Of a stretch of 53,050 bases of DNA, positions 1 through 8,761 are shown piece by piece. The translations under genes were made by a program, and so were the position numbers. Location of the stretch: positions 1 to 53,050 of the forward strand of contig CASFCZ010000017.1 of NCBI GenBank assembly GCA_949293325.1, in the 5' to 3' direction. Each line of letters opens with the position of its first letter. Within the stretch, counting starts at the first letter, position 1. The stretch comes from an uncultured Eubacteriales bacterium (GTDB lineage Bacteria; Bacillota; Clostridia; Lachnospirales; CAG-274). Under the pieces are notes generated by a model, which ran no database searches, had not been told where the DNA came from, and saw only the letters and a list, made by a program, of their open reading frames with translations.

Positions 1-32
1 TGGATAATGTAAATATTGAAAAATTATAATTC

Positions 33-58
33 AGGCGGCGTAAGCCGCCTACTTTTTT
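33..58 (+). terminator. Intrinsic terminator of an upstream gene
   Basis: A perfect 7-bp stem AGGCGGC/GCCGCCT with a GTAA loop is followed by ACTTTTTT. It should end transcription from a gene lying before the window. Its T-run abuts the GAGG ribosome site of the next gene, so any transcript starting upstream of it must read through this hairpin. Confidence 0.8.
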
Positions 59-68
59 GAGGTTAAAT

Positions 69-2705
69 ATGTATGGATTTGAATTGAAAAAAAATGAATA
101 TATTGATGAAATAGGCTCAGAGGTTTTTTTGTATTTCCACACAAGTGGTGCAAGGCTGTTGTTTGTTAAAAATGATGATGACAACAGGGTGGTAATGCCG
201 GTATTTAAAACTCTGCCGGAAAATGACAAGGGTCAGGCCCATATAGTGGAACACTGTACCCTTTGCGGCTCGGAAAATTACAGGCTCAAAGATCCCTTTA
301 ATGTACTGGAAAAAGGCAGTCTGTATACATATCTGAATGCCATTACCTATGAGGATAAAACCGTATATCCCGTTGCATCTACATATAAAGATGAGTTGAA
401 AAAAATGGCAGCCGTCTATGCCGATGCTTTATTTAAGCCTCTTTTTATACATGATGAGGGCATATTCCGCAGGGAAGGTGTATGCTATAAGGAGGATGGT
501 GTAGGGGGTGTAGTGTATAATGAAATGAAGGGTGCCTTTTCAAGTGAGGAAAGGTGTCTGTTGACTGCCATAAAAAAGGCACTATACAGTGGCTGTGCCT
601 ATGAGTTCGTTTCAGCTGGTATTCCGGACAGTATTGCTGAGCTTAGCTATAAGGAATTAAAGGATTTTTATTATAAAAACTATTCTCCCGATAACTGTCT
701 TATATATATATACGGGAATGTTGATATTGAGGAGTACATGGAGCTTTATTCAGGTTATCTCACTAAATCGACAGGTAAAAATACCTCCCCTGAAATTTGT
801 ACAAATGAATATAAGGAAATAATAGAGGTGCCCTTTGACAAGACGGCAATGGGCTTTTCGGGAGTTGTATTTCCCTGCTGTAGGGCAGAAAATTATAGGG
901 AATGTATAGAGCTGTCGGTACTCAGCCATATACTGACTTCAGGTGCTGACTCCCTTTTATATCATGCCATTGTGGATGAGGGTGGTGCTGTTAATTTCAG
1001 TGGAGGTTTTGATGATATGTCGGCAGTATCGGAGTTTCATGTTATTGCAGAGGGGATGGAAGCATCAGAGCTCAGAAAGAGGCTTGAGGGAGTATTTTCG
1101 GATATTATTAATAGGGGAATAGATAGGGAAAGAATAAAAAAATCCGTGGATAAACTTAACTTCTTTATTAATGAGGGAGACTTTGGGTATAAACCAAAGG
1201 GACTTTTTCTGGGCCTGGAGCTTTTAAAGGGACTTATGTATGATGACATTTCTTTTCAGCCCCTTAAAATAAGGGAAATGCTTAAGTCCGCAGAAAATGC
1301 CGATTATCAGGGGCTTGTAGAAAAATATTTTGCAGGCAAAGGTATATACGGTACTACCCTTGCTGTAGAAAAGAAAAAAATGCAATGTAAAAATTATTTG
1401 CCTACAGGTGAATTTCCTTCTGTAAATGATAGCCCTGAAGAGCTTAATAAGATACCTCCTAAAAGAATACAGGATATTCCAAGGGATATAACTTGGTTTA
1501 ATCCTGTTGTCGAGGGGGGCTGTATCTTCACGAAAAATGAAGAAAGTAATATTGTGTATCTGGATATTGCTTATCCCATTAATGAAAGTATTATCAGCGC
1601 TGCTGCATTATATGGAAAAGCTGTGCTTAAACTTAATAAAAAATTGCTGGATAAAGTTACAGGCTCCTTTGGCAGGCTTAATATTGGCGTCAGATGTATT
1701 TCCGTTGGAGAGGGTTCTGTACCGATACTTGTATTTTCCTCTGCCTTTTTAAGGGAAAATATGGTTAAATGTACAGCATTGCTTAAGGAAATAATCGAGG
1801 AAGCATCTTTTAATGATAATGAAGAATTAAACAGGATTATTGCTTCCCTTAAGTCTGACTACAGGTCGGATTTTGTATCAAGGGGCAACAGCTATGCCAT
1901 CAGCTCTGTTATGTCAGCCCTTAGTTATAGCGGAAGGCTCCGTGATATGGCTAAGGGAATAGGAATGTATAACTATCTGAATTGTACTGATACAGGAATT
2001 AATGATTTAAAAAGTATAGCTGATTATTTAAGGACTGTTAAGCCATTAATTATATTAAGGGGCACATTGCAAGACAGGAACTATATTTATAATAATATAC
2101 CTCATGCCGATGCTATGCCACAGGCGTGTACAGGCAGTACTGCTGATATGTCAGATGCAACTGCATATAGGGTACCGGCAAAGGTAAACTTTAATTGCCT
2201 TGGAATGAAACTGCCCTTCTATAAAGGATATATGGGTGTTGCCGCACGTATAGCTGAAAGCGGATATATCTGGGATAAAATAAGACTTGAGGGTGGAGCA
2301 TACGGTGGAGGCTGTTTCTTTACAAGAAACGGAATATTCCTTATGTATTCCTATAGGGACCCTATGGTGGAAAGTACATATACAGCCTTTGAGGGTATCG
2401 GACAATACTTTGGGGAATTTGATGCTGACAAAAGAGAGTTTGAAAGGTTTATAGTGGGTGCTGCAAATGCAAGGCTCCGTCCTGTAAAGGATAAAAATGT
2501 CTGCCCCATGGTTCTTGATATGGTGTTGCAGGGCAGAACTTATGAAAGTGAGTTTACACTCTGGAAGGAATTGCTTGATTGTAAATGCAGTGATATAAGG
2601 CATATGGGTGATATGATACTTTCTGCTTGTGATAGTGGGATAAAGGTAAGTCTTTGCGGAGATGATGCCCCTTTAAATATATTCAAAGAGATATACAGGT
2701 TATAA
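69..2705 (+). CDS. M16C family zinc metalloprotease (presequence protease-like)
   Basis: Insulinase-superfamily (pitrilysin M16C) protease of 878 residues, close to the 900-1000 usual for single-chain M16C enzymes such as PreP/Cym1. The inverted zinc motif HIVEH lies near residues 58-62, and an NEMKGAF segment about 95 residues later fits the third zinc ligand. The C-terminal half carries the RLEGGAYGGG loop typical of the family. No signal peptide is seen, so it is probably cytosolic and degrades peptides. I chose ATG at 69, because GAGG sits 6 bases upstream; a TTG at 57 is in frame but has no ribosome site. It is transcribed alone, after a terminator. Confidence 0.9.
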   Translation: MYGFELKKNEYIDEIGSEVFLYFHTSGARLLFVKNDDDNRVVMPVFKTLPENDKGQAHIVEHCTLCGSENYRLKDPFNVLEKGSLYTYLNAITYEDKTVYPVASTYKDELKKMAAVYADALFKPLFIHDEGIFRREGVCYKEDGVGGVVYNEMKGAFSSEERCLLTAIKKALYSGCAYEFVSAGIPDSIAELSYKELKDFYYKNYSPDNCLIYIYGNVDIEEYMELYSGYLTKSTGKNTSPEICTNEYKEIIEVPFDKTAMGFSGVVFPCCRAENYRECIELSVLSHILTSGADSLLYHAIVDEGGAVNFSGGFDDMSAVSEFHVIAEGMEASELRKRLEGVFSDIINRGIDRERIKKSVDKLNFFINEGDFGYKPKGLFLGLELLKGLMYDDISFQPLKIREMLKSAENADYQGLVEKYFAGKGIYGTTLAVEKKKMQCKNYLPTGEFPSVNDSPEELNKIPPKRIQDIPRDITWFNPVVEGGCIFTKNEESNIVYLDIAYPINESIISAAALYGKAVLKLNKKLLDKVTGSFGRLNIGVRCISVGEGSVPILVFSSAFLRENMVKCTALLKEIIEEASFNDNEELNRIIASLKSDYRSDFVSRGNSYAISSVMSALSYSGRLRDMAKGIGMYNYLNCTDTGINDLKSIADYLRTVKPLIILRGTLQDRNYIYNNIPHADAMPQACTGSTADMSDATAYRVPAKVNFNCLGMKLPFYKGYMGVAARIAESGYIWDKIRLEGGAYGGGCFFTRNGIFLMYSYRDPMVESTYTAFEGIGQYFGEFDADKREFERFIVGAANARLRPVKDKNVCPMVLDMVLQGRTYESEFTLWKELLDCKCSDIRHMGDMILSACDSGIKVSLCGDDAPLNIFKEIYRL

Positions 2706-2743
2706 AAACATTTCAGCTTTGCAGGGAGACAGATTTTTTTATT

Positions 2744-2770
2744 TGTAGAATTTTCTACACTTGTAGAAAA
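2744..2770. promoter_or_regulatory. Candidate BlaI/CopY-type operator (TACAnnTGTA)
   Basis: Overlapping inverted half-sites TGTAGAA, TTCTACA and TGTAGAA lie just before the RND efflux genes. Positions 2756-2765 read TACACTTGTA, an exact match to the TACAnnTGTA consensus of BlaI/MecI/CopY winged-helix repressors. No such regulator is encoded in the window, so the trans factor is unknown. Confidence 0.45.
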
Positions 2771-2836
2771 ATGTTTCTTGAAGATTTCTTACAGGATATT
2801 AAAATGAAAGTAAGAAATTATATGGAGTTGATTTTC

Positions 2837-4243
2837 ATGAAAAAATACATATCCTTGTTTATGTGTCTGTTTATCCTTAGCGGATGTTCCAAGGCAACGG
2901 TAGAACAAACAGCTGAGGATACAAAAAATGTAACCGTCACGGAGGTAACGGCGGAAAATGTAGGGGATAGTCTTACCCTTAGCGGTAATGTTGTTCCTGT
3001 TAATCAGGCATCTGTCTCCTTTAAACAGGCAGGTGTTATTGATCATGTATATGTAAAAGAAGGAGATACAGTTAAGGCAGGAGATAAAATAGCAAGCCTT
3101 AAAAGTACCGATTACGAGCTTCAGCTTAAAGCGGCACAGGCTTCTGAGGCAGGAGCAGGTGCCCAGACAGATACGGCAGAGGCGGGAGTTACTGCGGCTC
3201 AGGCACAGGCTGACGCTGCTCTGGCACAGGTAAATACTGCCCAGGCAAGCCTTGATGCTGCTATCTCTGCAAGGGATACTGCTCAATTACAGATAGATAC
3301 AGAGATACCATCCAAGATTGAACAGGCAAAACAGCAGCTTGAGCTGACCCAGACAAATTATGATAATATAAAAACTATGTATGATAGTGGTGTAGCTACT
3401 AAAAACCAGTTTGACGAGATAGCTACAAAACTTGCTGTAGACAGGGAAACCTATCAGCAGGCGCTGGATGCAAAGAAGGTAGCCCAATCACAGCTCAATG
3501 CAGCCCAGGCGCAGATAGAGGCGGCAGAGGCAACTAAAGAAACTGCCCAGTCCACATACGATGCAGCCATCGCCCAAGTTAATGCGGCAAAGTCCACAAC
3601 AGCTGCGGCCCAGGCACAGACCTCTGCGGCACAGGCTCAGAGTCAGGCGGCAAGCAATAGCCTTAATGATACGGTAATTTACAGCCCTATGGATGGCGTA
3701 GTACTTAAAAAAGTAATGAATTCAGGGGAAACTGTTGCAGCAGGTACTCCCATTGCAGTTGTAGGCACTAATGATAAAATGTGGGTACGGGTAGGTGTAC
3801 CGGATAATTATATCAACAGGGTGAAAAAGGGACAACGTGCACTCATCCATGTATATGGACTTGATGAAAGTATAGAGGGCATAGTTGATGAGGTAGGTGC
3901 TCTTGCAGATACAACAACAAGGACATTTACAGTCAATATTATGGCAGACAACTCAGACAACCTTCTTAAGTCAGGTATGATATGCAGTACAGATATTATC
4001 TTTTCTCAGGAGAGCAAGGTACTTGTTCCTGTTGACAGTGTCATATCCTTACCTGAGGGTGACAGTGTATTTATACTGGATGGAGATACTGTCAGGGAGG
4101 TTGCCGTTGAAACAGGTGAAATAACGGGTGACAGTATAGAGGTAGTAAGTGGACTTACTTCAGGTGATATGATTGTAACAGATGGACAATTCGTCCTTAC
4201 CGACGGTGATAGGGTAACGGCGGAGGTGGCTGAAAATGATTAA
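2837..4243 (+). CDS. RND efflux periplasmic-adaptor-like lipoprotein (HlyD/AcrA family)
   Basis: Membrane-fusion (adaptor) subunit of an RND-type exporter, about 468 residues. The N-terminus is a lipoprotein signal with lipobox LSGC, so in this Gram-positive cell it would be anchored to the outer face of the membrane. A lipoyl/barrel half (VYVKEGDTVKAGDKIASL) is followed by a long Ala/Gln-rich coiled-coil hairpin, the returning barrel half (YSPMDGVVLKKVMNSGETV) and a C-terminal beta domain ending VTDGQFVLTDGDRV. I start at ATG 2837, which begins the signal peptide and has GGAG 9 bases upstream, rather than 2771. The last codons overlap the pump gene by 8 bases, so the two are translationally coupled. 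Confidence 0.9.
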   Translation: MKKYISLFMCLFILSGCSKATVEQTAEDTKNVTVTEVTAENVGDSLTLSGNVVPVNQASVSFKQAGVIDHVYVKEGDTVKAGDKIASLKSTDYELQLKAAQASEAGAGAQTDTAEAGVTAAQAQADAALAQVNTAQASLDAAISARDTAQLQIDTEIPSKIEQAKQQLELTQTNYDNIKTMYDSGVATKNQFDEIATKLAVDRETYQQALDAKKVAQSQLNAAQAQIEAAEATKETAQSTYDAAIAQVNAAKSTTAAAQAQTSAAQAQSQAASNSLNDTVIYSPMDGVVLKKVMNSGETVAAGTPIAVVGTNDKMWVRVGVPDNYINRVKKGQRALIHVYGLDESIEGIVDEVGALADTTTRTFTVNIMADNSDNLLKSGMICSTDIIFSQESKVLVPVDSVISLPEGDSVFILDGDTVREVAVETGEITGDSIEVVSGLTSGDMIVTDGQFVLTDGDRVTAEVAEND

Positions 4244-7200
4244 ATGGTGTGTCACGCATAAAAGCGTTGTTTTACTTTTATGTGCCTGTATCCTTGTTTT
4301 TGGCTTTGGTATGTATCCCTATATGGAGATGCAGGAAAATCCACAGGTTTCAAGTCCAGCTGCAACGGTACAATGTATATATCCCGGTGCAGCCCCTGAA
4401 GATGTGGAAAGGGATATTATAAAGCCCCTTGAGGATCATATTGATGAAATATCCGATATAAAGTCCATAGACAGTTACTGTATGGACAGTGTGGGTGTAG
4501 TCAAGATTCAGCTTGAGAATATGAGTGATGATAAAATTACTGAAAAATGGGAGGAGCTTAAGGATAAGGTGGATGATGCCAAGGCAGAACTGCCTGACTC
4601 AGCCTATGATCCTGAAGTGGAAACAGACTTTACTTCATCCTACGGTCTTATACTGGGTATATCATCTGATGATTACAGCTACCAGCAGCTTAATGATGTT
4701 GCAGAGAGCTTAAGGGATAGGCTTAAAGTAGTTGATGGTGTTAAGGCTGTGGATATAGACGGGGAAATACAGCAGCAAATATCCATTGATCTTGATCTTA
4801 ACCGCCTTCAACAGTATGGCCTTTCCGTTGCGGATATAAGTACATACCTTCAGGCAAGGAATATAAATATTCCGGGAGGCAATCTGGAGCTTGGCTCCTC
4901 AAAGGTACCGGTACAGATAACCGGAGAATATGCCTCTGTGGAGGAAATAGGTAATACTATTATCGGTATGTCCACTGATAGCGGCAATACAGTACATTTG
5001 AAGGATGTAGCGGATATTTATAAAACAGACGAGGATACATCTATCCGTGCTACCGTTAATAATGAAAAGGGTGTACTTGTTGGTGTCAAATTTACAGATG
5101 GTGAGAATATACCCCATATAACAGATGAACTTAATGGTATTATCAGTGATTTTGAGAAAAATGACCTTTACAGGGATATGCATCTTACCAGGATAATAGA
5201 TCAGTCTGTATATATTGATGATGCCATTGACCTTCTTAACAACAACCTGTTTTCGGCAGTCCTTCTGGTGCTTATAGTTATTGTATTTGCAATGGGTATC
5301 AGGAGTGCAATTATTGTTGCTTTACCAATACCGGTGGTAATTGCAACGGTATTTGTCTATATGGATCTGACGGATATTCCTTTGCATCAGGTATCCATAG
5401 TGTCCCTTGTTATTTCCCTTAGTCTTCTTGTGGCTAATGGTATAGTGGCAAATGACAATATGAATGTTTATCTGGACAGAGGGGAGGACAGAATGACCTC
5501 CTGTACTAAGGGTGTTAAAGAGGTTGCAATGCCGATACTTACCTCTACTCTTACCACAATAGCTTCCTTTTTGCCACTTATAATGATGGAGGGTTCCGAG
5601 GGTAAGTTTGTAAGAAGTCTGCCTATACTGGTATCTGTAGCACTTGCAGCTTCTTATGTAACTTCTCTGACCCTTGTACCTGCCATGGGACATTGGCTTT
5701 TGCTTGATAAGGAACAAAAAAGTAAACGCAAGGTACATAAGCAGCTTTTAAATGGAAGGGGTACTGCCCTGTATAAATCTATACTCAACAAATGTCTTAA
5801 GCTGCCTCGAATTACCATAATGGTATTTGTGGTGATATTTGCAGTAAGCCTTTTTGTTATCCCTACACTTAAGATACAACTTTTTCCGCCTGTTGAACGT
5901 GAGCAGTATGTGGTGGATGTAACTCTTAAGGAAGGCAGTACTACAGATAAGACTGCGGAGGTTGTTTCACAGATATGCGGTATACTTGACGAAGATGATA
6001 GTGTTACAAGCTATGCCAGTGAGATCGGTACAGGCTTTATGAAATATTATGTTACTTTTCTGCCTAACCAGCAGGCATCAAACCGTGCCCAGATACTTGT
6101 AAATGGCAGCCGTAGTCAGATAAGTACACTGGAGGATAAAATAGCAGAGCGGATACCTGCTGCCATAGTCAATATAAAACAACTTGAGATAGCCATGCCT
6201 GTGGATCATACCATAGAGGTACGTATTTCAGGTGACGATGCAGATACCCTTATCAGCCTTGCCGAGCAGGTGAAGGATAAAATGCGTGGTATAGAGGGCA
6301 GTAAAAATATAGAGGATAATTTTGGCAGTTACGGCTATAAGCTCAGTGTCAATGTTAATGAAGAAAAGGCAAATATGGTGGGTATAACTAATTATGAGGT
6401 AGCTCAGATAGTCCGTATGGCTATAAACGGCACTGAGATAACCAGCCTTAAACAGGAGGATATAACCAAGGATAGTCTTCCTGTTATAATGAAACTGCCT
6501 GATGATAAGACAAAGGACAGTAATAGCATAGGCAGCATCTTTATTACTTCCACTGTAACGGGACAGAACGTTCCTCTTGATCAGGTTGCAGATATAACAA
6601 CCGAAAAGAGCCTTAGTAAAATAATGCGTCGGGATGGTCAGCGGGCCATTACTGTAGGTATGTTTGTGGAGGATAGTTATGAAAGTGATGATGTGCTTGC
6701 ACAGGTAAAGGAAAAAATGCAGGAAATACAGCTTCCTGATGGTTATAGTCTTGCCTATGATGGCGAAAAGGAAAGCCGCACCGATGCACTCAGGTCTATG
6801 ATAGCCCCTACCATAGTGGCGATTGCAATTATATATATTATTATTGTTTTCCAGTTTGGTGACCTTATTAAGCCCCTTATCATTATGGGCACTATCCCAC
6901 TTTCCTTTATAGGTGTTATATGGGGACTTAAGCTTATGGACTATCCCATAGGTTTTATGGCACTTTTGGGTGCTATCAGTCTTATGGGCGTGGTGGTAAA
7001 TAACGGTATAGTTATATTGGATTATATTGATCTTCTTGTTAAACAAAGTGGAAGAATCAGGGAATCTATTGTAGAAGCATCTGTTACAAGGTTGCGGCCT
7101 ATTATGGTAGGTATGATAACTACGGTAATAAGTCTTATTCCCATGGTGGCAACAGGTGGTCCCCTTTGGGCACCTATGGCTAGCTCCATATTATATGGTA

Positions 7201-7301
7201 TGCTTGTTTCGTCTGTGCTTACAATGCTTGTAATTCCCTGTGCCTACTATATTACAGTAAAACATAAGGAAAAAAAGCACACCACTGAAACTCTCTCCTA
7301 A
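4236..7301 (+). CDS. RND family efflux transporter permease (AcrB-like)
   Basis: Proton-driven RND transporter of 1021 residues, the usual AcrB/MdtB length. It has TM1 near residues 11-28, a large external loop, a TM2-TM6 block with the LVANGIVANDNMNV segment, TM7 near residue 530, a second external loop, and TM8-TM12 including GVVVNNGIVILDYI. The TM4-equivalent segment has N-D/N residues at the site of the proton-relay aspartates, as in the wider HAE family. It overlaps the adaptor gene and has GGAGGTGG upstream. No outer-membrane channel gene is present, as expected for a single-membrane cell. The substrate cannot be read from sequence. Confidence 0.92.
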   Translation: MIKWCVTHKSVVLLLCACILVFGFGMYPYMEMQENPQVSSPAATVQCIYPGAAPEDVERDIIKPLEDHIDEISDIKSIDSYCMDSVGVVKIQLENMSDDKITEKWEELKDKVDDAKAELPDSAYDPEVETDFTSSYGLILGISSDDYSYQQLNDVAESLRDRLKVVDGVKAVDIDGEIQQQISIDLDLNRLQQYGLSVADISTYLQARNINIPGGNLELGSSKVPVQITGEYASVEEIGNTIIGMSTDSGNTVHLKDVADIYKTDEDTSIRATVNNEKGVLVGVKFTDGENIPHITDELNGIISDFEKNDLYRDMHLTRIIDQSVYIDDAIDLLNNNLFSAVLLVLIVIVFAMGIRSAIIVALPIPVVIATVFVYMDLTDIPLHQVSIVSLVISLSLLVANGIVANDNMNVYLDRGEDRMTSCTKGVKEVAMPILTSTLTTIASFLPLIMMEGSEGKFVRSLPILVSVALAASYVTSLTLVPAMGHWLLLDKEQKSKRKVHKQLLNGRGTALYKSILNKCLKLPRITIMVFVVIFAVSLFVIPTLKIQLFPPVEREQYVVDVTLKEGSTTDKTAEVVSQICGILDEDDSVTSYASEIGTGFMKYYVTFLPNQQASNRAQILVNGSRSQISTLEDKIAERIPAAIVNIKQLEIAMPVDHTIEVRISGDDADTLISLAEQVKDKMRGIEGSKNIEDNFGSYGYKLSVNVNEEKANMVGITNYEVAQIVRMAINGTEITSLKQEDITKDSLPVIMKLPDDKTKDSNSIGSIFITSTVTGQNVPLDQVADITTEKSLSKIMRRDGQRAITVGMFVEDSYESDDVLAQVKEKMQEIQLPDGYSLAYDGEKESRTDALRSMIAPTIVAIAIIYIIIVFQFGDLIKPLIIMGTIPLSFIGVIWGLKLMDYPIGFMALLGAISLMGVVVNNGIVILDYIDLLVKQSGRIRESIVEASVTRLRPIMVGMITTVISLIPMVATGGPLWAPMASSILYGMLVSSVLTMLVIPCAYYITVKHKEKKHTTETLS

Positions 7302-7311
7302 AAAGTTTTAG

Positions 7312-7340
7312 TTTACAAAAAGGTCATAGAGTGTTATAAT
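7312..7340 (+). promoter_or_regulatory. SigmaA promoter of queT, inside a terminator hairpin
   Basis: TTTACA (7312-7317) and a perfect TATAAT (7335-7340) are separated by 17 bases. The -10 box lies in the loop of the 15-bp hairpin 7317-7371, so the terminator of the upstream efflux operon and the promoter of the queuosine operon share the same bases. Transcription should begin near 7347. Confidence 0.75.
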
Positions 7341-7371
7341 ACGTTTTGTATGTCAGCTCTATGACCTTTTT
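7317..7371. terminator. Terminator with 15-bp perfect stem after the RND operon
   Basis: AAAAAGGTCATAGAG (7317-7331) pairs perfectly with CTCTATGACCTTTTT (7357-7371). The A-rich 5' arm and T-rich 3' arm are typical of an intrinsic terminator that works in both directions. The 25-base loop contains TATAAT. An overlapping competing hairpin TGTCAGC/GCTGACA spans 7351-7380. Confidence 0.75.
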
Positions 7372-7399
7372 GGGCTGACATAGATATATTGGATATATT

Positions 7400-7438
7400 G
7401 ACAGTTCGTGACCATCCTGTCGTAAAACAAAACTAGGG
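7400..7438 (+). ncRNA. preQ1-I riboswitch aptamer
   Basis: A compact H-type pseudoknot candidate. P1 is GACAG (7400-7404) with CTGTC (7417-7421), the loop contains TTCG and ACC, and an A-rich tail (GTAAAACAAAACTAGG) provides GG to pair with the loop CC. This is the layout of preQ1 class I aptamers, and the two genes downstream import and make queuosine precursors. Ligand binding is expected to favour the terminator at 7464-7495. Confidence 0.82.
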
Positions 7439-7463
7439 AAAAACAGCATTTTATTTTTATGCC

Positions 7464-7495
7464 TGCGTACCCTTGTGGTGCGCATTTTTATTTTT
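7464..7495 (+). terminator. Expression-platform terminator of the preQ1 riboswitch
   Basis: TGCGTACC (7464-7471) pairs with GGTGCGCA (7477-7484), 8 bp including one G-T pair, followed by TTTTTATTTTT. It lies between the aptamer and the queT ribosome site, so control is probably by premature termination. Confidence 0.75.
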
Positions 7496-7511
7496 CAGGG
7501 AGGTGATATTA

Positions 7512-8003
7512 ATGAGTGAATTCAAGATTAATTCAACCAAAAAGCTTACCATATCGGCTATGGTTATAGCTCTTTATGTAATTATCATGTATGTTACCGA
7601 AAGCTTTGCCTTCGGAGCTGTCCAGGTAAGGATAGCAACGGCACTTTACTCATTAAGCTACTTTTTCCCATTCCTTGTTTTACCTTTGGGACTTGCTAAC
7701 CTGTTGTCCAATATATTGGGCGGTATGGGCATGGTGGATATGCTCGGAGGCTGTGGAGTGGGTATTATCACTTCTTTCTGCGTATATATGGTAAGAAAGG
7801 CAAAGCTGCCATTCTTTCTTGTGGCAGTGCCTATAGTACTTGGTCCGGGACTTATTGTACCTGTATGGCTTACATCCTTTACAGGAGTGCCTTATCCTGC
7901 TCTTGCCGTGAGCCTTTGCTTAGGTCAGGTGGCACCTGCAATACTTGGGGCAGCTGCCGTAAAGGTACTTGAATCAAGTAAAGCATTGGCAAATATTAAA
8001 TAA
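7512..8003 (+). CDS. queT: QueT family queuosine-precursor transporter
   Basis: Integral membrane protein of 163 residues with five or six hydrophobic segments, matching the small QueT family proposed to import preQ1/preQ0. The N-terminal pattern [19 protein letters not shown] and the [20 protein letters not shown] segment fit QueT proteins. The start is ATG 7512, with GGAGGTG 6 bases upstream; an in-frame start at 7473 lies inside the terminator stem and is rejected. It sits behind a preQ1 riboswitch and directly before queF, which supports the substrate. Confidence 0.85.
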   Translation: MSEFKINSTKKLTISAMVIALYVIIMYVTESFAFGAVQVRIATALYSLSYFFPFLVLPLGLANLLSNILGGMGMVDMLGGCGVGIITSFCVYMVRKAKLPFFLVAVPIVLGPGLIVPVWLTSFTGVPYPALAVSLCLGQVAPAILGAAAVKVLESSKALANIK

Positions 8004-8014
8004 CGGAGGTAATT

Positions 8015-8503
8015 ATGAGCAGAAGTAACGAAGAAACCATTACAAAATTAGGGTCAAAAAATACACAGTATCCGGATAATTATGCACCTGAAGTCCTTGA
8101 AACATTTGTAAATAAGCATCAGGATAATGATTATTTTGTTAAATTTAACTGTCCCGAATTTACAAGCCTGTGCCCTATTACGGGTCAGCCTGATTTTGCA
8201 ACAATATATATAAGCTATGTACCTGATGTTAAGATGGTGGAGAGCAAAAGCCTTAAGCTTTATCTTTTCAGTTTCAGAAATCATGGGGATTTCCATGAGG
8301 ATTGCGTCAACACTATAATGAAGGACCTTATAAAACTTATGGATCCTAAATATATCGAAGTGTGGGGCAAGTTTACTCCACGTGGCGGTATTTCCATTGA
8401 CCCCTACTGTAATTACGGCAAGCCCGGTACACAGTGGGAGAAGGTTGCCTTTAAAAGACTTACAAAGCACGATATGTATCCTGAAAAAATCGACAACAGA
8501 TAA
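8015..8503 (+). CDS. queF: NADPH-dependent preQ0 reductase QueF
   Basis: Reduces 7-cyano-7-deazaguanine (preQ0) to preQ1 in queuosine biosynthesis. At 162 residues it is the short unimodular type (YkvM-like). The catalytic Cys is in [16 protein letters not shown], the substrate-binding Glu in [21 protein letters not shown], and the C-terminal [12 protein letters not shown] is characteristic. It begins 11 bases after queT with GGAGG, so both are one riboswitch-controlled operon. The other queuosine biosynthesis genes are not in the window. Confidence 0.95.
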   Translation: MSRSNEETITKLGSKNTQYPDNYAPEVLETFVNKHQDNDYFVKFNCPEFTSLCPITGQPDFATIYISYVPDVKMVESKSLKLYLFSFRNHGDFHEDCVNTIMKDLIKLMDPKYIEVWGKFTPRGGISIDPYCNYGKPGTQWEKVAFKRLTKHDMYPEKIDNR

Positions 8504-8541
8504 ATTCATCGATACTTCTGCTTAAAGGGTTATTTAATAGG

Positions 8542-8577
8542 AGCGTTGGAATTTATTTTCCGATGCTCCATTTTGAT
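8542..8577 (+). terminator. Terminator of the queT-queF operon
   Basis: GGAGCGTTGGAA pairs with TTCCGATGCTCC (12 bp with two G-T type pairs) and is followed by ATTTTGATATTT. It lies shortly after queF. Confidence 0.65.
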
Positions 8578-8578
8578 A

Positions 8579-8608
8579 TTTACAAATATTACAGCTATGT
8601 GTTATAAT
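8579..8608 (+). promoter_or_regulatory. SigmaA promoter of the hyd maturation operon
   Basis: TTTACA (8579-8584) and TATAAT (8603-8608) with an 18-base spacer, directly after the queF terminator. Predicted start near 8615 leaves a leader of about 147 bases before the first gene. Confidence 0.65.
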
Positions 8609-8614
8609 CAAGTC

Positions 8615-8747
8615 GATAAGCTGTCAGGTTTTATACCTTAGGTAAATCACACATTATACTATTAAAACTGATGCCAAAGCCCGGGCTGAGGAGCAAGTTT
8701 TGTTATAACAAATGACTTACTGCGCCCAAAATGGGTGCAGTTTTTTT
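8615..8747 (+). ncRNA. Structured leader of unknown class ahead of hydG/hydF
   Basis: The leader has a small hairpin AGGT/ACCT near 8626, then AAAACT/AGTTTT (about 8664-8701) enclosing TGCC..GCCCGGGC..GGAGCA, and a terminator CTGCGCCCA/TGGGTGCAG (8720-8740) followed by T7. GGGCTGAG around 8692 could pair partly with CTGCGCCC and act as an antiterminator. The layout is that of a transcription-terminating riboswitch, but it matches none of the classes I know by heart (TPP, SAM, FMN, cobalamin, c-di-GMP, lysine, purine, fluoride, ZTP). No leader ORF stands out. Confidence 0.55.
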
Positions 8748-8761
8748 ATGGAGGGATAAAT

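Noticed and set aside
6228..7046. 272-aa minus-strand ORF opposite the RND pump
   Set aside because: Antisense shadow; the plus strand has complete RND motifs across the same bases.
8054..8509. 151-aa minus-strand ORF opposite queF
   Set aside because: Antisense shadow of a clear QueF gene; composition is typical of complementary-strand translation and it has no start signal.
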